A stretch of DNA of 64,000 bases from contig NZ_LMEA01000002.1 of the NCBI RefSeq assembly GCF_001425235.1, positions 45,331 through 109,330 on the forward strand. The letters run 5' to 3'. The notes below the pieces were generated by a model, which ran no database searches, was not told the origin of the DNA, and saw only the letters and a program-made list of their open reading frames with translations. Every line of letters starts with the position of its first letter. Position 1 is the stretch's first letter. The translations under genes were made by a program, and so were the position numbers. The DNA comes from Devosia sp. Root413D1. GTDB lineage: Bacteria > Pseudomonadota > Alphaproteobacteria > Rhizobiales > Devosiaceae. This document shows positions 17,021 through 27,534 of the stretch, piece by piece.

Positions 17021-18595
17021 ATGGTTGGTTGGAAAATTGCCGCCGTACTGGCGATTGGAGCGGCCGTAACGACGCCGGCATTCGCCGAGACGCTGCGCTG
17101 GGCGCCGCAGCGCGACATCGTTTCGATGGACCCGTATTCGTTCGGCGATACGTTCACGCTTTCGGTGCTCAACCACGTATACGAGGGCCTCGTCCGCTAT
17201 GACGAGACGCTGCAGATCGAGCCGGCTTTGGCCGAAAGCTGGGAAGTGGTGAGCCCCACCAAGTGGCGCTTCAAGCTGCGCCAGGGCGTCAAGTATCACG
17301 ATGGCGCCGAGTTCACGGCCGATGACGTGCTGGCTTCGCTGAAGCGCGTCAGCGATCCGACCTCACCGCTGCGCGGGAACCTCCCGGCCTATGTCTCGTC
17401 CGAAAAGATCGACGACTACACCGTCGATATCAACGTGACCGAGAACTACCCGCTGCTGCTCAACGACCTCACCAACATCCACATCTTCGATGGCGGCTGG
17501 CTGACCACCAACAATGCCGAGGCGCCGACCGACGTCGCCAAGGGGGTCGAAGGCTATGCGACCAGCCATGCCAATGGCACCGGGCCGTTCAAGTTCATTT
17601 CGCGCCAGCCGGACGTGCAGACGGTGTTCGAGGTCAACCCGGAATGGTGGGACGAGCGCCAGCACAACATCGACAAGATCGTGATGACGCCGATCACCTC
17701 GTCGGCGACCCGGGTGGCGGCGCTGATCTCGGGCGAGATCGACTTCACCAACCAGGCGCCGCTGCAGGATCTGCCGCGGCTCGAAGCAACGGCCGGCCTC
17801 AAGGTGCTGTCCAACAGCGAATTGCGGACGATCTTTTTCGTCCTCAATCAGCGCGACAAGGCGTTCGAGTCCGATGTCACCGACAAGAACCCGCTGCAGG
17901 ACATCAAGGTCCGCCAGGCGCTCTATCACGCCATCGATGCGGACTCGATCCAGAAGGTGGTGATGAGCGGGCTGTCGCGCACCACCGGCTCGCTGGTCTC
18001 GCCGGCCATCCCCGGCTACGTGCCGGAGCTGGATGAGCGGCTGGCCTATGATCCGGAGCTGGCCAAGTCGCTGCTGGCCGAAGCCGGTTACCCGAACGGC
18101 TTCTCGTTCTCGTTCCTCTGCCGCAACACCGAGTTCGTCAACGAAGAGCAGATCTGCCAGGCGGTGGCCGCCATGTGGTCGCGGATCGGGCTGCGCCCCA
18201 ACCTGAACCTGGGGCCGACCACCATCCAGGACGCCAAGTTCGACGCCGGCCAGTTCGATGTCGGCACCCTCGGCTGGGCCAACGAGCCGATGCTCGACAG
18301 CTACTCGATCCTGGTGCAGGTCGTGCATTCCAAGACCGGCAATGCGGGCGTGTTCAACTGGGGCGGCTGGTCCGACGCCCAGATCGACGCCAACATCGAT
18401 GAAGCCGGCCGCACCGTCGATCGGGCGACCCGCCTCGACCTGCAGGCCAAGGCGCTGCTGCGCGCCAACGAACTGTCGATGTTCATTCCGGTGCACCAGC
18501 AGCCGATGGCCTGGGCCACCGGCGCCAAGGTGGTGTCGGTGCTGCAGCTAAACGACAACAAGGCGCGTCACTGGCTGACCCGCATGGCCGAGTAA
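17021..18595 (+). CDS. ABC transporter substrate-binding protein (family 5, peptide type)
   Basis: 524 aa, normal for DppA/OppA-type receptors. Signal peptide: KIAAVLAIGAAVTTPAFA, cleaved before ETLRW. Family marks: an early MDPYSFGD segment, YEGLVRYDE, LAESWEVVSPTKWRFKLR with the KYHDGAEFTADDV block, and SLTR-like ends. ATG 17021 has AGGAG eight bases upstream, while ATG 17015 would be too close to it. It binds oligopeptides or other small polar molecules in the periplasm for the permeases and two ATPases downstream. Amidohydrolases in the same operon suggest an N-containing heterocycle, amide or modified amino compound rather than plain peptides. Confidence 0.92.
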   Translation: MVGWKIAAVLAIGAAVTTPAFAETLRWAPQRDIVSMDPYSFGDTFTLSVLNHVYEGLVRYDETLQIEPALAESWEVVSPTKWRFKLRQGVKYHDGAEFTADDVLASLKRVSDPTSPLRGNLPAYVSSEKIDDYTVDINVTENYPLLLNDLTNIHIFDGGWLTTNNAEAPTDVAKGVEGYATSHANGTGPFKFISRQPDVQTVFEVNPEWWDERQHNIDKIVMTPITSSATRVAALISGEIDFTNQAPLQDLPRLEATAGLKVLSNSELRTIFFVLNQRDKAFESDVTDKNPLQDIKVRQALYHAIDADSIQKVVMSGLSRTTGSLVSPAIPGYVPELDERLAYDPELAKSLLAEAGYPNGFSFSFLCRNTEFVNEEQICQAVAAMWSRIGLRPNLNLGPTTIQDAKFDAGQFDVGTLGWANEPMLDSYSILVQVVHSKTGNAGVFNWGGWSDAQIDANIDEAGRTVDRATRLDLQAKALLRANELSMFIPVHQQPMAWATGAKVVSVLQLNDNKARHWLTRMAE

Positions 18596-18617
18596 CGCCG
18601 GCTAACCACTGCCACTG

Positions 18618-18640
18618 GACCGCCGGGAGATCCGGCGGTC
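18618..18640 (+). terminator. Intercistronic stem-loop after the substrate-binding protein gene
   Basis: A perfect 9-bp stem, GACCGCCGG/CCGGCGGTC, with a 5-nt loop. It lies between the binding-protein and permease genes, as in the other ABC operons here. No T-run follows. Confidence 0.75.
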
Positions 18641-18667
18641 TGTTCCCGTCAGGCTCCGGAGGCGTCG

Positions 18668-19657
18668 GTGCTGCTTCTCATCCTCAAGCGACTGGGCAAT
18701 GCGGTGATCGTGCTGCTGGCGGTCGCGCTCCTCGCCTTCACGATCTTCAAGTTCCTCGGCGACCCGGTGCAGCTGATGCTGAACCCGCAGGCGACGCAGG
18801 AGGAGCGCGACATGCTGACCGAGCGGCTCGGCCTCAACGACCCGGTGCCGCTGCAGTTCGCCAAGTTCGTCTTCAACGCGGTGCAGGGCGAGTTCGGCAT
18901 GAGCTACCGCAACCAGCTGCCCGTCATGCAGGTGATTGCCGAACGCTTCCCCGCGACGCTCGAACTGGTGCTGGTCTCCACCATTGCGGCGCTGCTGATC
19001 GGCCTGCCGCTGGGGGTATTCGCGGCGATCAAGGGCGGCACCGTGCTGGCGCGCATCGCGCACCTCGTCTCAATGATCGGCGTCTCGGTGCCGGCCTTCG
19101 TCATCGGCATCGTCTTGATCCTGGTGTTTTCGATCGAGCTGAAAGTGCTGCCGGCCTTCGGCCGCGGCGAGGTGGTGGACCTCGGCTACTGGACCACCGG
19201 GTTCCTCACCGCCAGCGGCCGCGCCGCGCTGGTGATGCCGGCCATCTCGCTGGCGCTGTTCCAGATCTCGTTCATCATGCGGCTCGTCACCTCCGAAATG
19301 CTCGAGGTGTTGCGCATCGATTTCATCCGCTTTGCCCGGGCCCGCGGCCTTAAGGCCCGCGCCATCTACTTCCGCCACGCGCTGCGCAACTGCCTGATGC
19401 CGGTGGTCACCATCACCGGCATGCTGTTCGGCGACCTCATCGCCTTCACGCTGGTCACCGAGATCGTGTTCCAGTGGCCGGGCATGGGCTTTCTGTTCGT
19501 GCAGTCGGTCCAGTACGTCGATATCCCTGTCATGGCCGCCTACCTGATGATCGTCTGCTGCATCTTCATCCTCATCAACCTCATCGTCGACCTGATCTAC
19601 GTGGTGGTCGACCCGCGGGTGGATCAACTGGTGCGGGGAGGCAGCAATGGCCGTTGA
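18668..19657 (+). CDS. ABC transporter permease (DppB type)
   Basis: 329 aa with a GTG start. The N-terminus is the classic DppB/OppB membrane anchor (LLLILKRLGNAVIVLLAVALLAF), followed by a short periplasmic part and five more helices. The EAA-like loop RIDFIRFARARGLKARAIYFRHALRN contains the ARAKGL-type sequence of this family. The C-terminus ends with the conserved DLIYVVVDPRV segment. Its last 11 bases overlap the start of the DppC-type gene. Forms the membrane channel with that protein. Confidence 0.94.
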   Translation: MLLLILKRLGNAVIVLLAVALLAFTIFKFLGDPVQLMLNPQATQEERDMLTERLGLNDPVPLQFAKFVFNAVQGEFGMSYRNQLPVMQVIAERFPATLELVLVSTIAALLIGLPLGVFAAIKGGTVLARIAHLVSMIGVSVPAFVIGIVLILVFSIELKVLPAFGRGEVVDLGYWTTGFLTASGRAALVMPAISLALFQISFIMRLVTSEMLEVLRIDFIRFARARGLKARAIYFRHALRNCLMPVVTITGMLFGDLIAFTLVTEIVFQWPGMGFLFVQSVQYVDIPVMAAYLMIVCCIFILINLIVDLIYVVVDPRVDQLVRGGSNGR

Positions 19658-20594
19658 CCAGGCGCCGACCCGCCCGAGCCTCAGCCAGCGGCTTGCCGCG
19701 GCCTGGGACAGCGACATCTGCTGGAGCTTCCGGCACAGCCCGCTGGCCATCGTCTCGGCGGCCCTGCTGCTGCTCGTTGCCTTCACCTCGAGCTTTGCCG
19801 AGGTGCTGATGCCGCAGAACCCGTTCGACATGATGCAGCTGTTTCTCGACAAGGCGAACCTGCCGCCGGTGTGGCTGGAGGGCGGCAGCTGGCCCTATAT
19901 CCTGGGCACCGACATGCAGGGCCGCGACGTGCTGTCGGCCATCGTCTACGGCTCGCGCATTTCGCTGTTGATCGGCGCCGCCAGCGTGCTGCTGTCGATG
20001 TCGGTGGGGGTGCTGATCGGCCTGTTGTCGGGGTATCTGGGCGGCATCGTCGACAACCTCTTGATGCGGCTCGGCGATGCGGTGATGTCGATCCCGACGC
20101 TCCTGGTGGCGATCCTCGTCAGCGCCATCTTTCGCGGCCTGCTACCGCCCGAGTTTCGCGATGCCTTCGCCCCGCTGATCCTGGTGCTGGCGCTGACGCT
20201 GACCAGCTGGGTGGTCTATGCCCGCATGGTTCGCGCCGTCACCATGGTCGAGGCCGGCAAGGAATATGTGCTGGCGGCCCGTATCATCAAGGTGCCGCGC
20301 CGGCGCATCATCCTCAGGCACATCCTGCCCAACGTGCTGGCGGTGGCGCTGGTCACCGCGACGCTGAACCTCGGCCTCGCCATTCTCGCCGAAGCCACGC
20401 TGTCGTTTCTCGGCGTCGGCATGCCGAGCGCCCAGCCGTCGCTGGGCACGCTGATCCGCATCGGCAACCAGTATTTCTTCTCGGGCACCTGGTGGATCGT
20501 GCTGTTCCCCGCCCTGCAGCTCACCCTCATCATTCTCGCCGTGAACCTCCTCGGTGACTGGCTGCGCGACGCGCTCAACCCCAAGCTGAAATAG
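19647..20594 (+). CDS. ABC transporter permease (DppC type)
   Basis: 315 aa, normal length for DppC/OppC. After a cytoplasmic N-terminus and first helix (AIVSAALLLLVAFTSSF) comes the family block YILGTDMQGRDVLSAIVYGSRISLLIG, in which the GTD-x-x-GRD motif is diagnostic. The EAA loop is KEYVLAARIIKVPRRRIILRHILPN. The C-terminal LLGDWLRDALNPKLK is also diagnostic. Twelve bases separate it from the amidohydrolase gene, an unusual insertion between permeases and ATPases. Confidence 0.94.
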   Translation: MAVDQAPTRPSLSQRLAAAWDSDICWSFRHSPLAIVSAALLLLVAFTSSFAEVLMPQNPFDMMQLFLDKANLPPVWLEGGSWPYILGTDMQGRDVLSAIVYGSRISLLIGAASVLLSMSVGVLIGLLSGYLGGIVDNLLMRLGDAVMSIPTLLVAILVSAIFRGLLPPEFRDAFAPLILVLALTLTSWVVYARMVRAVTMVEAGKEYVLAARIIKVPRRRIILRHILPNVLAVALVTATLNLGLAILAEATLSFLGVGMPSAQPSLGTLIRIGNQYFFSGTWWIVLFPALQLTLIILAVNLLGDWLRDALNPKLK

Positions 20595-20605
20595 GACCCA
20601 GGCGC

Positions 20606-21796
20606 ATGTTCGACCTCGTGCTTTCCAATGTCTGCCTCAATGGCGCGCTGACCGATATCGGCATTGCCGGCGGCCGGATCGCCGCCATCGGTCCCGGCCT
20701 CGAGGCCGGCGCCGCCACCGTCGAGGACGGCGCAGGGTGCCAGCTGCTGCCCGGCCTCATCGAGGCGCATACTCATCTCGACAAGAACCTCCTCGAAATG
20801 GACTGGGTCGAGAATGTCGTCGCCTCCGACATCAAGGCCAAGATCGACAACGAGCGTCATCTGAAGGGCGTCACCGGGCTCGACCCGGCGCGGCAATCGG
20901 CCCGGCAGGTGGTGATGTCGATCGCCAAGGGCTCGACCGCCATCCGCAGCCATGTCGATATCGACACCCAGTATGGCCTTGCCGGTTTCGAGGGCGTCGC
21001 CGCGACGCGGCAGCGCTATGCCGACGCCATCGATATCGAGATCGTCGCCTTCCCGCAGTCGGGCATGCTGGTCCGGCCGGGCACCATCGAGCTGATGGAC
21101 GAGGCGCTGCGACAGGGCGCCGACGTGGTCGGCGGCATCGACCCCTGTTCGATGGACCGCGACCCCAAGGGCCATCTCGACGTGGTGTTCGAGCTGGCGA
21201 CGAAGCACGGCAAGCCGATCGACATCCACGTGCACGAGCCGCACGAGCTCGGCATGTTCACCTTCGAGATGATCATCGAGCGCACCCGGGCGCATGGGCT
21301 TGGTGGCAATGTGACGGTGAGCCACGCCTTCGCGCTGGGCGCCAACGATTATCTCGCGGTTGCAAAACTCCTCGAGCGGATCGCCGAAGCCGGCATCGCG
21401 CTGATGTCGACCGGGCCCTCGATGGTGCCGGTGCCGCCGCTGCTGCGCGCCCTCGATGCCGGCATTACCGTCTGTTCGGGCACCGACGGCATGCGCGATT
21501 TCTGGAACCCCTATGGCAATGCCGACATGCTGGAGCGCGCCAGGATTCTTGCCGAGCGCAACAATCTAAGCCGCGATGCCGAAGTCGAGCGGGCGCTCGA
21601 GGTGTGCACCTATGGCGGCGCCAGGGTGATGAAGCTTGCCGATTACGGGCTGGAGGTGGGCAATTATGCCGACCTGGTGCTGGTTGCGGGGCGCAACCCG
21701 GTCGAGGCCATCGTCACCCTGCCGCCGCGAAAACTGGTGCTGAAGCGCGGCCGGGTGGTGGCGCGCGACGGCGTGGCGCTGGTGGAGGCGGCATGA
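20606..21796 (+). CDS. Amidohydrolase, cytosine-deaminase-like
   Basis: 396 aa TIM-barrel metallo-hydrolase of the CodA-like branch. Metal-site motifs appear in order: EAHTHLDK (~residues 52-59), HVHEPHE (~210), VSHAFAL (~239) and CSGTDGMRDFW (~290, the Asp ligand/base). A conserved composite end (LEVGNYADLVLVAG...VVARDG) closes the beta-sandwich domain. CodA relatives deaminate or hydrolyse cytosine, isoguanine, creatinine-like or triazine rings. Its stop overlaps the start of the DppD-type ATPase (ATGA), so it is made together with the transporter. The substrate is therefore probably what the transporter imports, or a derivative. Confidence 0.88.
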   Translation: MFDLVLSNVCLNGALTDIGIAGGRIAAIGPGLEAGAATVEDGAGCQLLPGLIEAHTHLDKNLLEMDWVENVVASDIKAKIDNERHLKGVTGLDPARQSARQVVMSIAKGSTAIRSHVDIDTQYGLAGFEGVAATRQRYADAIDIEIVAFPQSGMLVRPGTIELMDEALRQGADVVGGIDPCSMDRDPKGHLDVVFELATKHGKPIDIHVHEPHELGMFTFEMIIERTRAHGLGGNVTVSHAFALGANDYLAVAKLLERIAEAGIALMSTGPSMVPVPPLLRALDAGITVCSGTDGMRDFWNPYGNADMLERARILAERNNLSRDAEVERALEVCTYGGARVMKLADYGLEVGNYADLVLVAGRNPVEAIVTLPPRKLVLKRGRVVARDGVALVEAA

Positions 21797-22804
21797 TGGC
21801 GCTCGCCGAACTCGACACGGGGCGAACGGCAGCTGCCCCCGCGCCGCTGCTCAGCGTGCGCGAGCTCTCGATCGATTTCGTCACCCGGCGCGGCAGCGTG
21901 CGGGCTCTCGACCGCGTCAGCTTCGAGATGGCGCCGGGCGAGGTGCTGGGGCTGGTGGGTGAATCGGGCGCCGGCAAGTCGCTGTCGGGCAATGCCATTA
22001 TCGGCCTCATCGATCCGCCCGGCCGGATCAGCGGCGGCGAGATCCATCTCGAGGGCCAGCGCATCGATAACCTCGCGCCGGCCGAGATGCGGCGGCTGCG
22101 CGGCCGCTCGCTGGCGGCGATCTTTCAGGATCCGCTGACTTCGCTCGACCCGCTGATGCGTATCGGCGAGCAGCTGACCGAAACCATCCTCACCCACCTG
22201 CCGATGAGCCGGCGCGAGGCGCGAGGCCGGGCGCTGGAGCTGCTGAAGGCGGTAGGCATCCCCGCGCCGGAACTGCGCATCGAGCATTATCCGCACCAGT
22301 TCTCGGGCGGCATGCGGCAGCGCGTGGTGATTGCGCTGGCGCTCAGCGCCGCCCCCAAGCTGATCATCGCCGACGAGCCGACGACGGCGCTCGATGTGTC
22401 GATCCAGGCGCAGATCATCACGCTCTTGAAACAGATGTGCCGCGAGCAGGGCACGGCGATCCTGCTCGTCACCCACGATATGGGCGTCATCGCCGAAACC
22501 GCCGACCGGGTGGCGGTGATGTATGCCGGGCGGCTGATCGAGGTCGGTCCGGTCGAGGAGGTGCTGCGGGCGCCGCGACACGTCTACACCGCCGGCCTGA
22601 TCGGCTCGATCCCGAGCCTGACGCAGCGGCGCGAGCGGCTGGTGCAGATCGATGGCGCCATGCCGCGCCCCGGCGCGGTGCCATCAGGTTGTCCGTTTGC
22701 GCCGCGCTGCCCCAAGCGGATCGACAAATGCAGCGAGCGGCCCGAGCTGATGGCATTCGGTAACAGCCAGGCCGCCTGCTGGCGCGCCGGCGAGGAGCAT
22801 TTCT

Positions 22805-22812
<8 letters not shown>
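21793..22812 (+). CDS. ABC transporter ATP-binding protein (DppD type)
   Basis: 339 aa. Walker A GESGAGKS near residue 57, Q-loop FQDPLTSLDPL, signature FSGGMRQRV, Walker B LIIADEPTTALDV, switch His in VTHDMG. The C-terminal oligopeptide/dipeptide extension carries the cysteine cluster typical of DppD/OppD (GCPFAPRCPKRIDKC), which binds an iron-sulphur cluster in some homologues. The start at 21793 overlaps the amidohydrolase stop. The 3' end overlaps the DppF-type gene by 8 bp. Confidence 0.94.
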
Positions 22813-23806
<994 letters not shown>

Positions 23807-23807
23807 A

Positions 23808-23850
23808 GCGCTTTCAGGAAAAGTTGCAGACTTTTCCGGTTCGAAAGCGC
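23808..23850. repeat. Nested palindrome: GCGCTTTC outer and GGAAAAGT inner stems
   Basis: Outer arms GCGCTTTC/GAAAGCGC enclose an inner stem GGAAAAGT/ACTTTTCC with a TGCAG loop. A near-identical copy lies at 35259-35301 and a short form at 11909-11926. All are intergenic, and each long copy is followed by a second short GAGCGTT stretch. Position right after an operon end allows a role in RNA 3' end formation. Confidence 0.85.
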
Positions 23851-23923
23851 GACAAAATCAACAACCTAGAGCGTTTCGACGTCTCATTTAGACGGTGAAG
23901 CGTTCTACCCGGCGAGGCTCACC

Positions 23924-25408
23924 ATGACCCTGACTGGACGCACCCTGCTTTCCGCCCGCTGGATCGTCGGCCATGCCGGCGGCCGCCACACCCTGGTGCA
24001 TTGCGGCGAAATCGTCTTCGAGGGGGGCGAGGTGATCTTCGTCGGCCACGGCTTTGCCGGCGAGGTGGCGCGGCGCATCGACTATGGCGAGGCGCTGATC
24101 AGCCCGGGCTTTGTCGATCTCGATGCGCTGTCGGATCTCGATACGACAGTGTTTTCCTACGACAACCACCCGGACTGGCGGAAGGGGCGGACCTGGCCGC
24201 AATCCTACATGGAGCGCGGCCCGTTCGAGATGTATTCGCCCGAGGAGCTGGTGTTCCAGAAGCGGCACGCCTTCAGCCGCCTCATCCGCAACGGCATCAC
24301 CACGGCGCTGCCTATCGCCTCGCTCTATTATCGCGAGTGGGGGGAAACCTTCGACGAGTTCGCCGGTGCCGCCGAGGCGGCGGGCGAGCTGGGGCTGCGC
24401 GTCTATCTCGGCCCGGCCTACCGCACCGGCAATCCGGTGGTCGCCGACGATGGCGCGATCTCGCTGTTTTTTGACGAGCCGCGAGGCTTCCGCGGGCTCG
24501 ACGACGCCATCCGCTTCTGCCGCGAGTATGAGGGGCGGAGTGGCGGGCTGGTCCGCACCATGCTGGCGCCCGACCGGATCGAGACCTGCACCGCGCGGCT
24601 GCTGCAGCGCACCGCCGCCGCGGCGCGGGAACTCGAGGTGCCGGTGCGCCTCCACAGCAGCCAGGGTGGCTTCGAGCGCGACACCGTGCGGCGCCTCCAC
24701 GGCATGACCTCGGTCGAGTGGATGGAGAGCCTGGGGTTTCTCAGCCAGCGGACGCTGCTGCCGCACGGCACCTATGTCAGCCCGTCGCGCAACATGGATG
24801 AGCCCGGACGCGACCTCGAGATCGTCGGGCAGCGCGGCGCGGTGATCATCCATTGCCCGCTGGTGGCGGCACGCCATGGCGATGCGCTGGCGAGCTTTGC
24901 CAGCTATCGCGCCGCCGGCATTCGCCTGGGGCTGGGCACCGATACTGCGCCGCCCGACATGATCCTCAACATACAGGTGGGGATGATGGTCAACCGGGTG
25001 CTCGATCGCTCCGTCACCACGGTGCGCGCCGAGGATTATTTCGATGCGGCGACGCTTGGCGGCGCCGATGCGCTGGGGCGGCCCGACCTCGGGCGGCTCG
25101 CGGTCGGCGCCCGCGCCGATCTCATCGTCGTCGACCTCGGCGGCCCTGACCTCGGGCCGGTGATCGATCCGATCCAGACGCTGATGCTCACCGCCAGCGG
25201 CCGCGACATCCGCGACGTCTATATCGACGGCCGGCCGGTGATGACCGACCGGATCATCCCCGGCGTCGAGTTCGCCGCCGATGCGAGGCGAGCGCAGCAG
25301 CAGTTCGAGCGGTTGATCGCCCAATACCCGCAGCGGACCGTCGGGCATCCGCCCGTCGAAGAGATTTTCTCGTCGGCCTATCCGATCGTCAGGGGGCCGG
25401 CGCCGTGA
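23924..25408 (+). CDS. Amidohydrolase family protein with altered first metal motif
   Basis: 494 aa ATZ/TRZ-like amidohydrolase. The later metal-site positions are recognisable: VRLHSSQGGFE (~residue 242), LLPHGTYVS (~284) and GLGTDTAPPDM (~342, the Asp). The first H-x-H motif that normally follows the 'PGF/LV' strand is absent: the segment reads SPGFVDLDALSDLD. A mononuclear site held by the remaining residues, or a non-catalytic role, is possible. The composite C-terminal domain is intact (GRLAVGARADLIVVDL). It begins 118 bp after the transporter operon, so it may have its own promoter. The substrate is unknown. Confidence 0.82.
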   Translation: MTLTGRTLLSARWIVGHAGGRHTLVHCGEIVFEGGEVIFVGHGFAGEVARRIDYGEALISPGFVDLDALSDLDTTVFSYDNHPDWRKGRTWPQSYMERGPFEMYSPEELVFQKRHAFSRLIRNGITTALPIASLYYREWGETFDEFAGAAEAAGELGLRVYLGPAYRTGNPVVADDGAISLFFDEPRGFRGLDDAIRFCREYEGRSGGLVRTMLAPDRIETCTARLLQRTAAAARELEVPVRLHSSQGGFERDTVRRLHGMTSVEWMESLGFLSQRTLLPHGTYVSPSRNMDEPGRDLEIVGQRGAVIIHCPLVAARHGDALASFASYRAAGIRLGLGTDTAPPDMILNIQVGMMVNRVLDRSVTTVRAEDYFDAATLGGADALGRPDLGRLAVGARADLIVVDLGGPDLGPVIDPIQTLMLTASGRDIRDVYIDGRPVMTDRIIPGVEFAADARRAQQQFERLIAQYPQRTVGHPPVEEIFSSAYPIVRGPAP

Positions 25409-25437
25409 GCCGCCATGCGCACGGAACTCTCCGTGGT

Positions 25438-25563
25438 CCTCCACCGTGAAACGGGGGAGGGGGACCAGCGAAGCTGGTGGAGGGGGCGGCCACAAACACC
25501 GGCGCGTGCTGTCGCCCCCTCCACCGCCTTCGGCGGTCCCCCTCCCCCGCTGCGCGGTGGAGG
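25438..25563. repeat. Large imperfect inverted repeat
   Basis: Arms at about 25438-25488 and 25513-25563 are near-complementary, both built from CCTCCACCG and GGGGGAGGGGG blocks with internal small hairpins, giving a long cruciform or RNA stem. It occupies the gap between the amidohydrolase and GntR genes; no gene is seen there. Similar G-rich blocks occur at 40100-40440 and 55120-55350, so it belongs to a recurrent intergenic repeat class. Confidence 0.65.
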
Positions 25564-25685
25564 AGCACCGAGAGCCCGGTGGCTCGGCTTCGCCCGCCCA
25601 CACAAGTCCACCGATGATCGATCTCATCCCGTGTGAACCGCCACGGCTTGCGCTATAGGGGGGCCACCTCGTGACAGGACGCGAA

Positions 25686-26381
25686 ATGGCAAAAGACTCA
25701 CCTCGCACCGACAGCGCCTATCAGGCCCTGAAGCAGGCCATTATCGAGCAGGCGATCCGGCCCGGCACCAAGCTGCCCGAGGATCTGATCGGCGAGCAGT
25801 TCGGCATGAGCCGCACGCTGGTGCGCGCCGTGCTGGCGCGCCTCACCGCCGAGGGACTGGTCGATTCCACTTCGCGCAAGAGCGCTATGGTCGCCTCGCC
25901 CACCATGACCGAGGCCCGTGAGGTGTTCGAGGTGCGCCGGGCGCTCGAAAGCGAAGTCGTCCGGCTGATCGTCAAGCGCTGGAAGCCCGAATATGGCGTG
26001 ACCCTCGAAACCCTGGTGCGGGACGAAGACGCGGCGCGGCAGAAGAACGACGATCGGCTGTCGATCCGGCTTTCCGGCGAGTTCCACGCCCGGCTCGCCG
26101 AAATGAGCGGCAACTCGCTGCTCGGGCGCTACCTGGGCGAGATCGTCTCGCGCTGTTCGCTGATCCTTGCCACCTTCGGCCGACCGCACTCATCGGAATG
26201 CGCCGTCGACGAGCACCGCGAACTGATCGCCGCATTCCGTTCACAGGACATCGCCCGCGCCGTTTCGGCCATGACTGCGCATCTCGATGCAGTGGAACGC
26301 CGCGCGCTCATCGCCCACGACGACGAGGAGCCGGCGCCACTCGCCGAGGTGCTCGCGACGTATTTTGCGAACAATAACTAG
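25686..26381 (+). CDS. GntR family transcriptional regulator (FadR subfamily, FCD domain)
   Basis: 231 aa. N-terminal GntR winged helix (YQALKQAIIEQAIRPGTKLPEDLIGEQFGMSRTLVR, here cited as residues ~10-50) and an all-helical FCD ligand domain (~85-220) with the metal/acid-binding positions RRALES, FHARLAEMSGN and DEHRELIAAF. ATG 25686 is preceded by AGGA (25676-25679) at good spacing; GTG 25671 is a weaker alternative. FadR-type regulators sense carboxylic acids or amino acids. Co-direction with the amidohydrolases suggests control of this locus. It faces the convergent ATPase gene across a terminator-like hairpin. Confidence 0.88.
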   Translation: MAKDSPRTDSAYQALKQAIIEQAIRPGTKLPEDLIGEQFGMSRTLVRAVLARLTAEGLVDSTSRKSAMVASPTMTEAREVFEVRRALESEVVRLIVKRWKPEYGVTLETLVRDEDAARQKNDDRLSIRLSGEFHARLAEMSGNSLLGRYLGEIVSRCSLILATFGRPHSSECAVDEHRELIAAFRSQDIARAVSAMTAHLDAVERRALIAHDDEEPAPLAEVLATYFANNN

Positions 26382-26392
26382 GCCGTGATGGC

Positions 26393-26439
26393 GCAGTCGG
26401 TGAACCCTCCCCCGCAGGCGGGAGAGGGACGCCGACTGC
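26393..26439. terminator. Bidirectional terminator-like hairpin
   Basis: Outer stem GCAGTCGG/CCGACTGC (26393-26400 and 26432-26439) around an inner stem CCCTCCCCCG/CGGGAGAGGG with one mismatch. It lies between the convergent GntR and ATPase genes. The same outer stem occurs in the hairpin at 36203-36230, and a partial copy at about 198-232. Confidence 0.7.
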
Positions 26440-26452
26440 ACGATCTGTGACC

Positions 26453-27529
<1,077 letters not shown>

Positions 27530-27534
27530 CTCTG

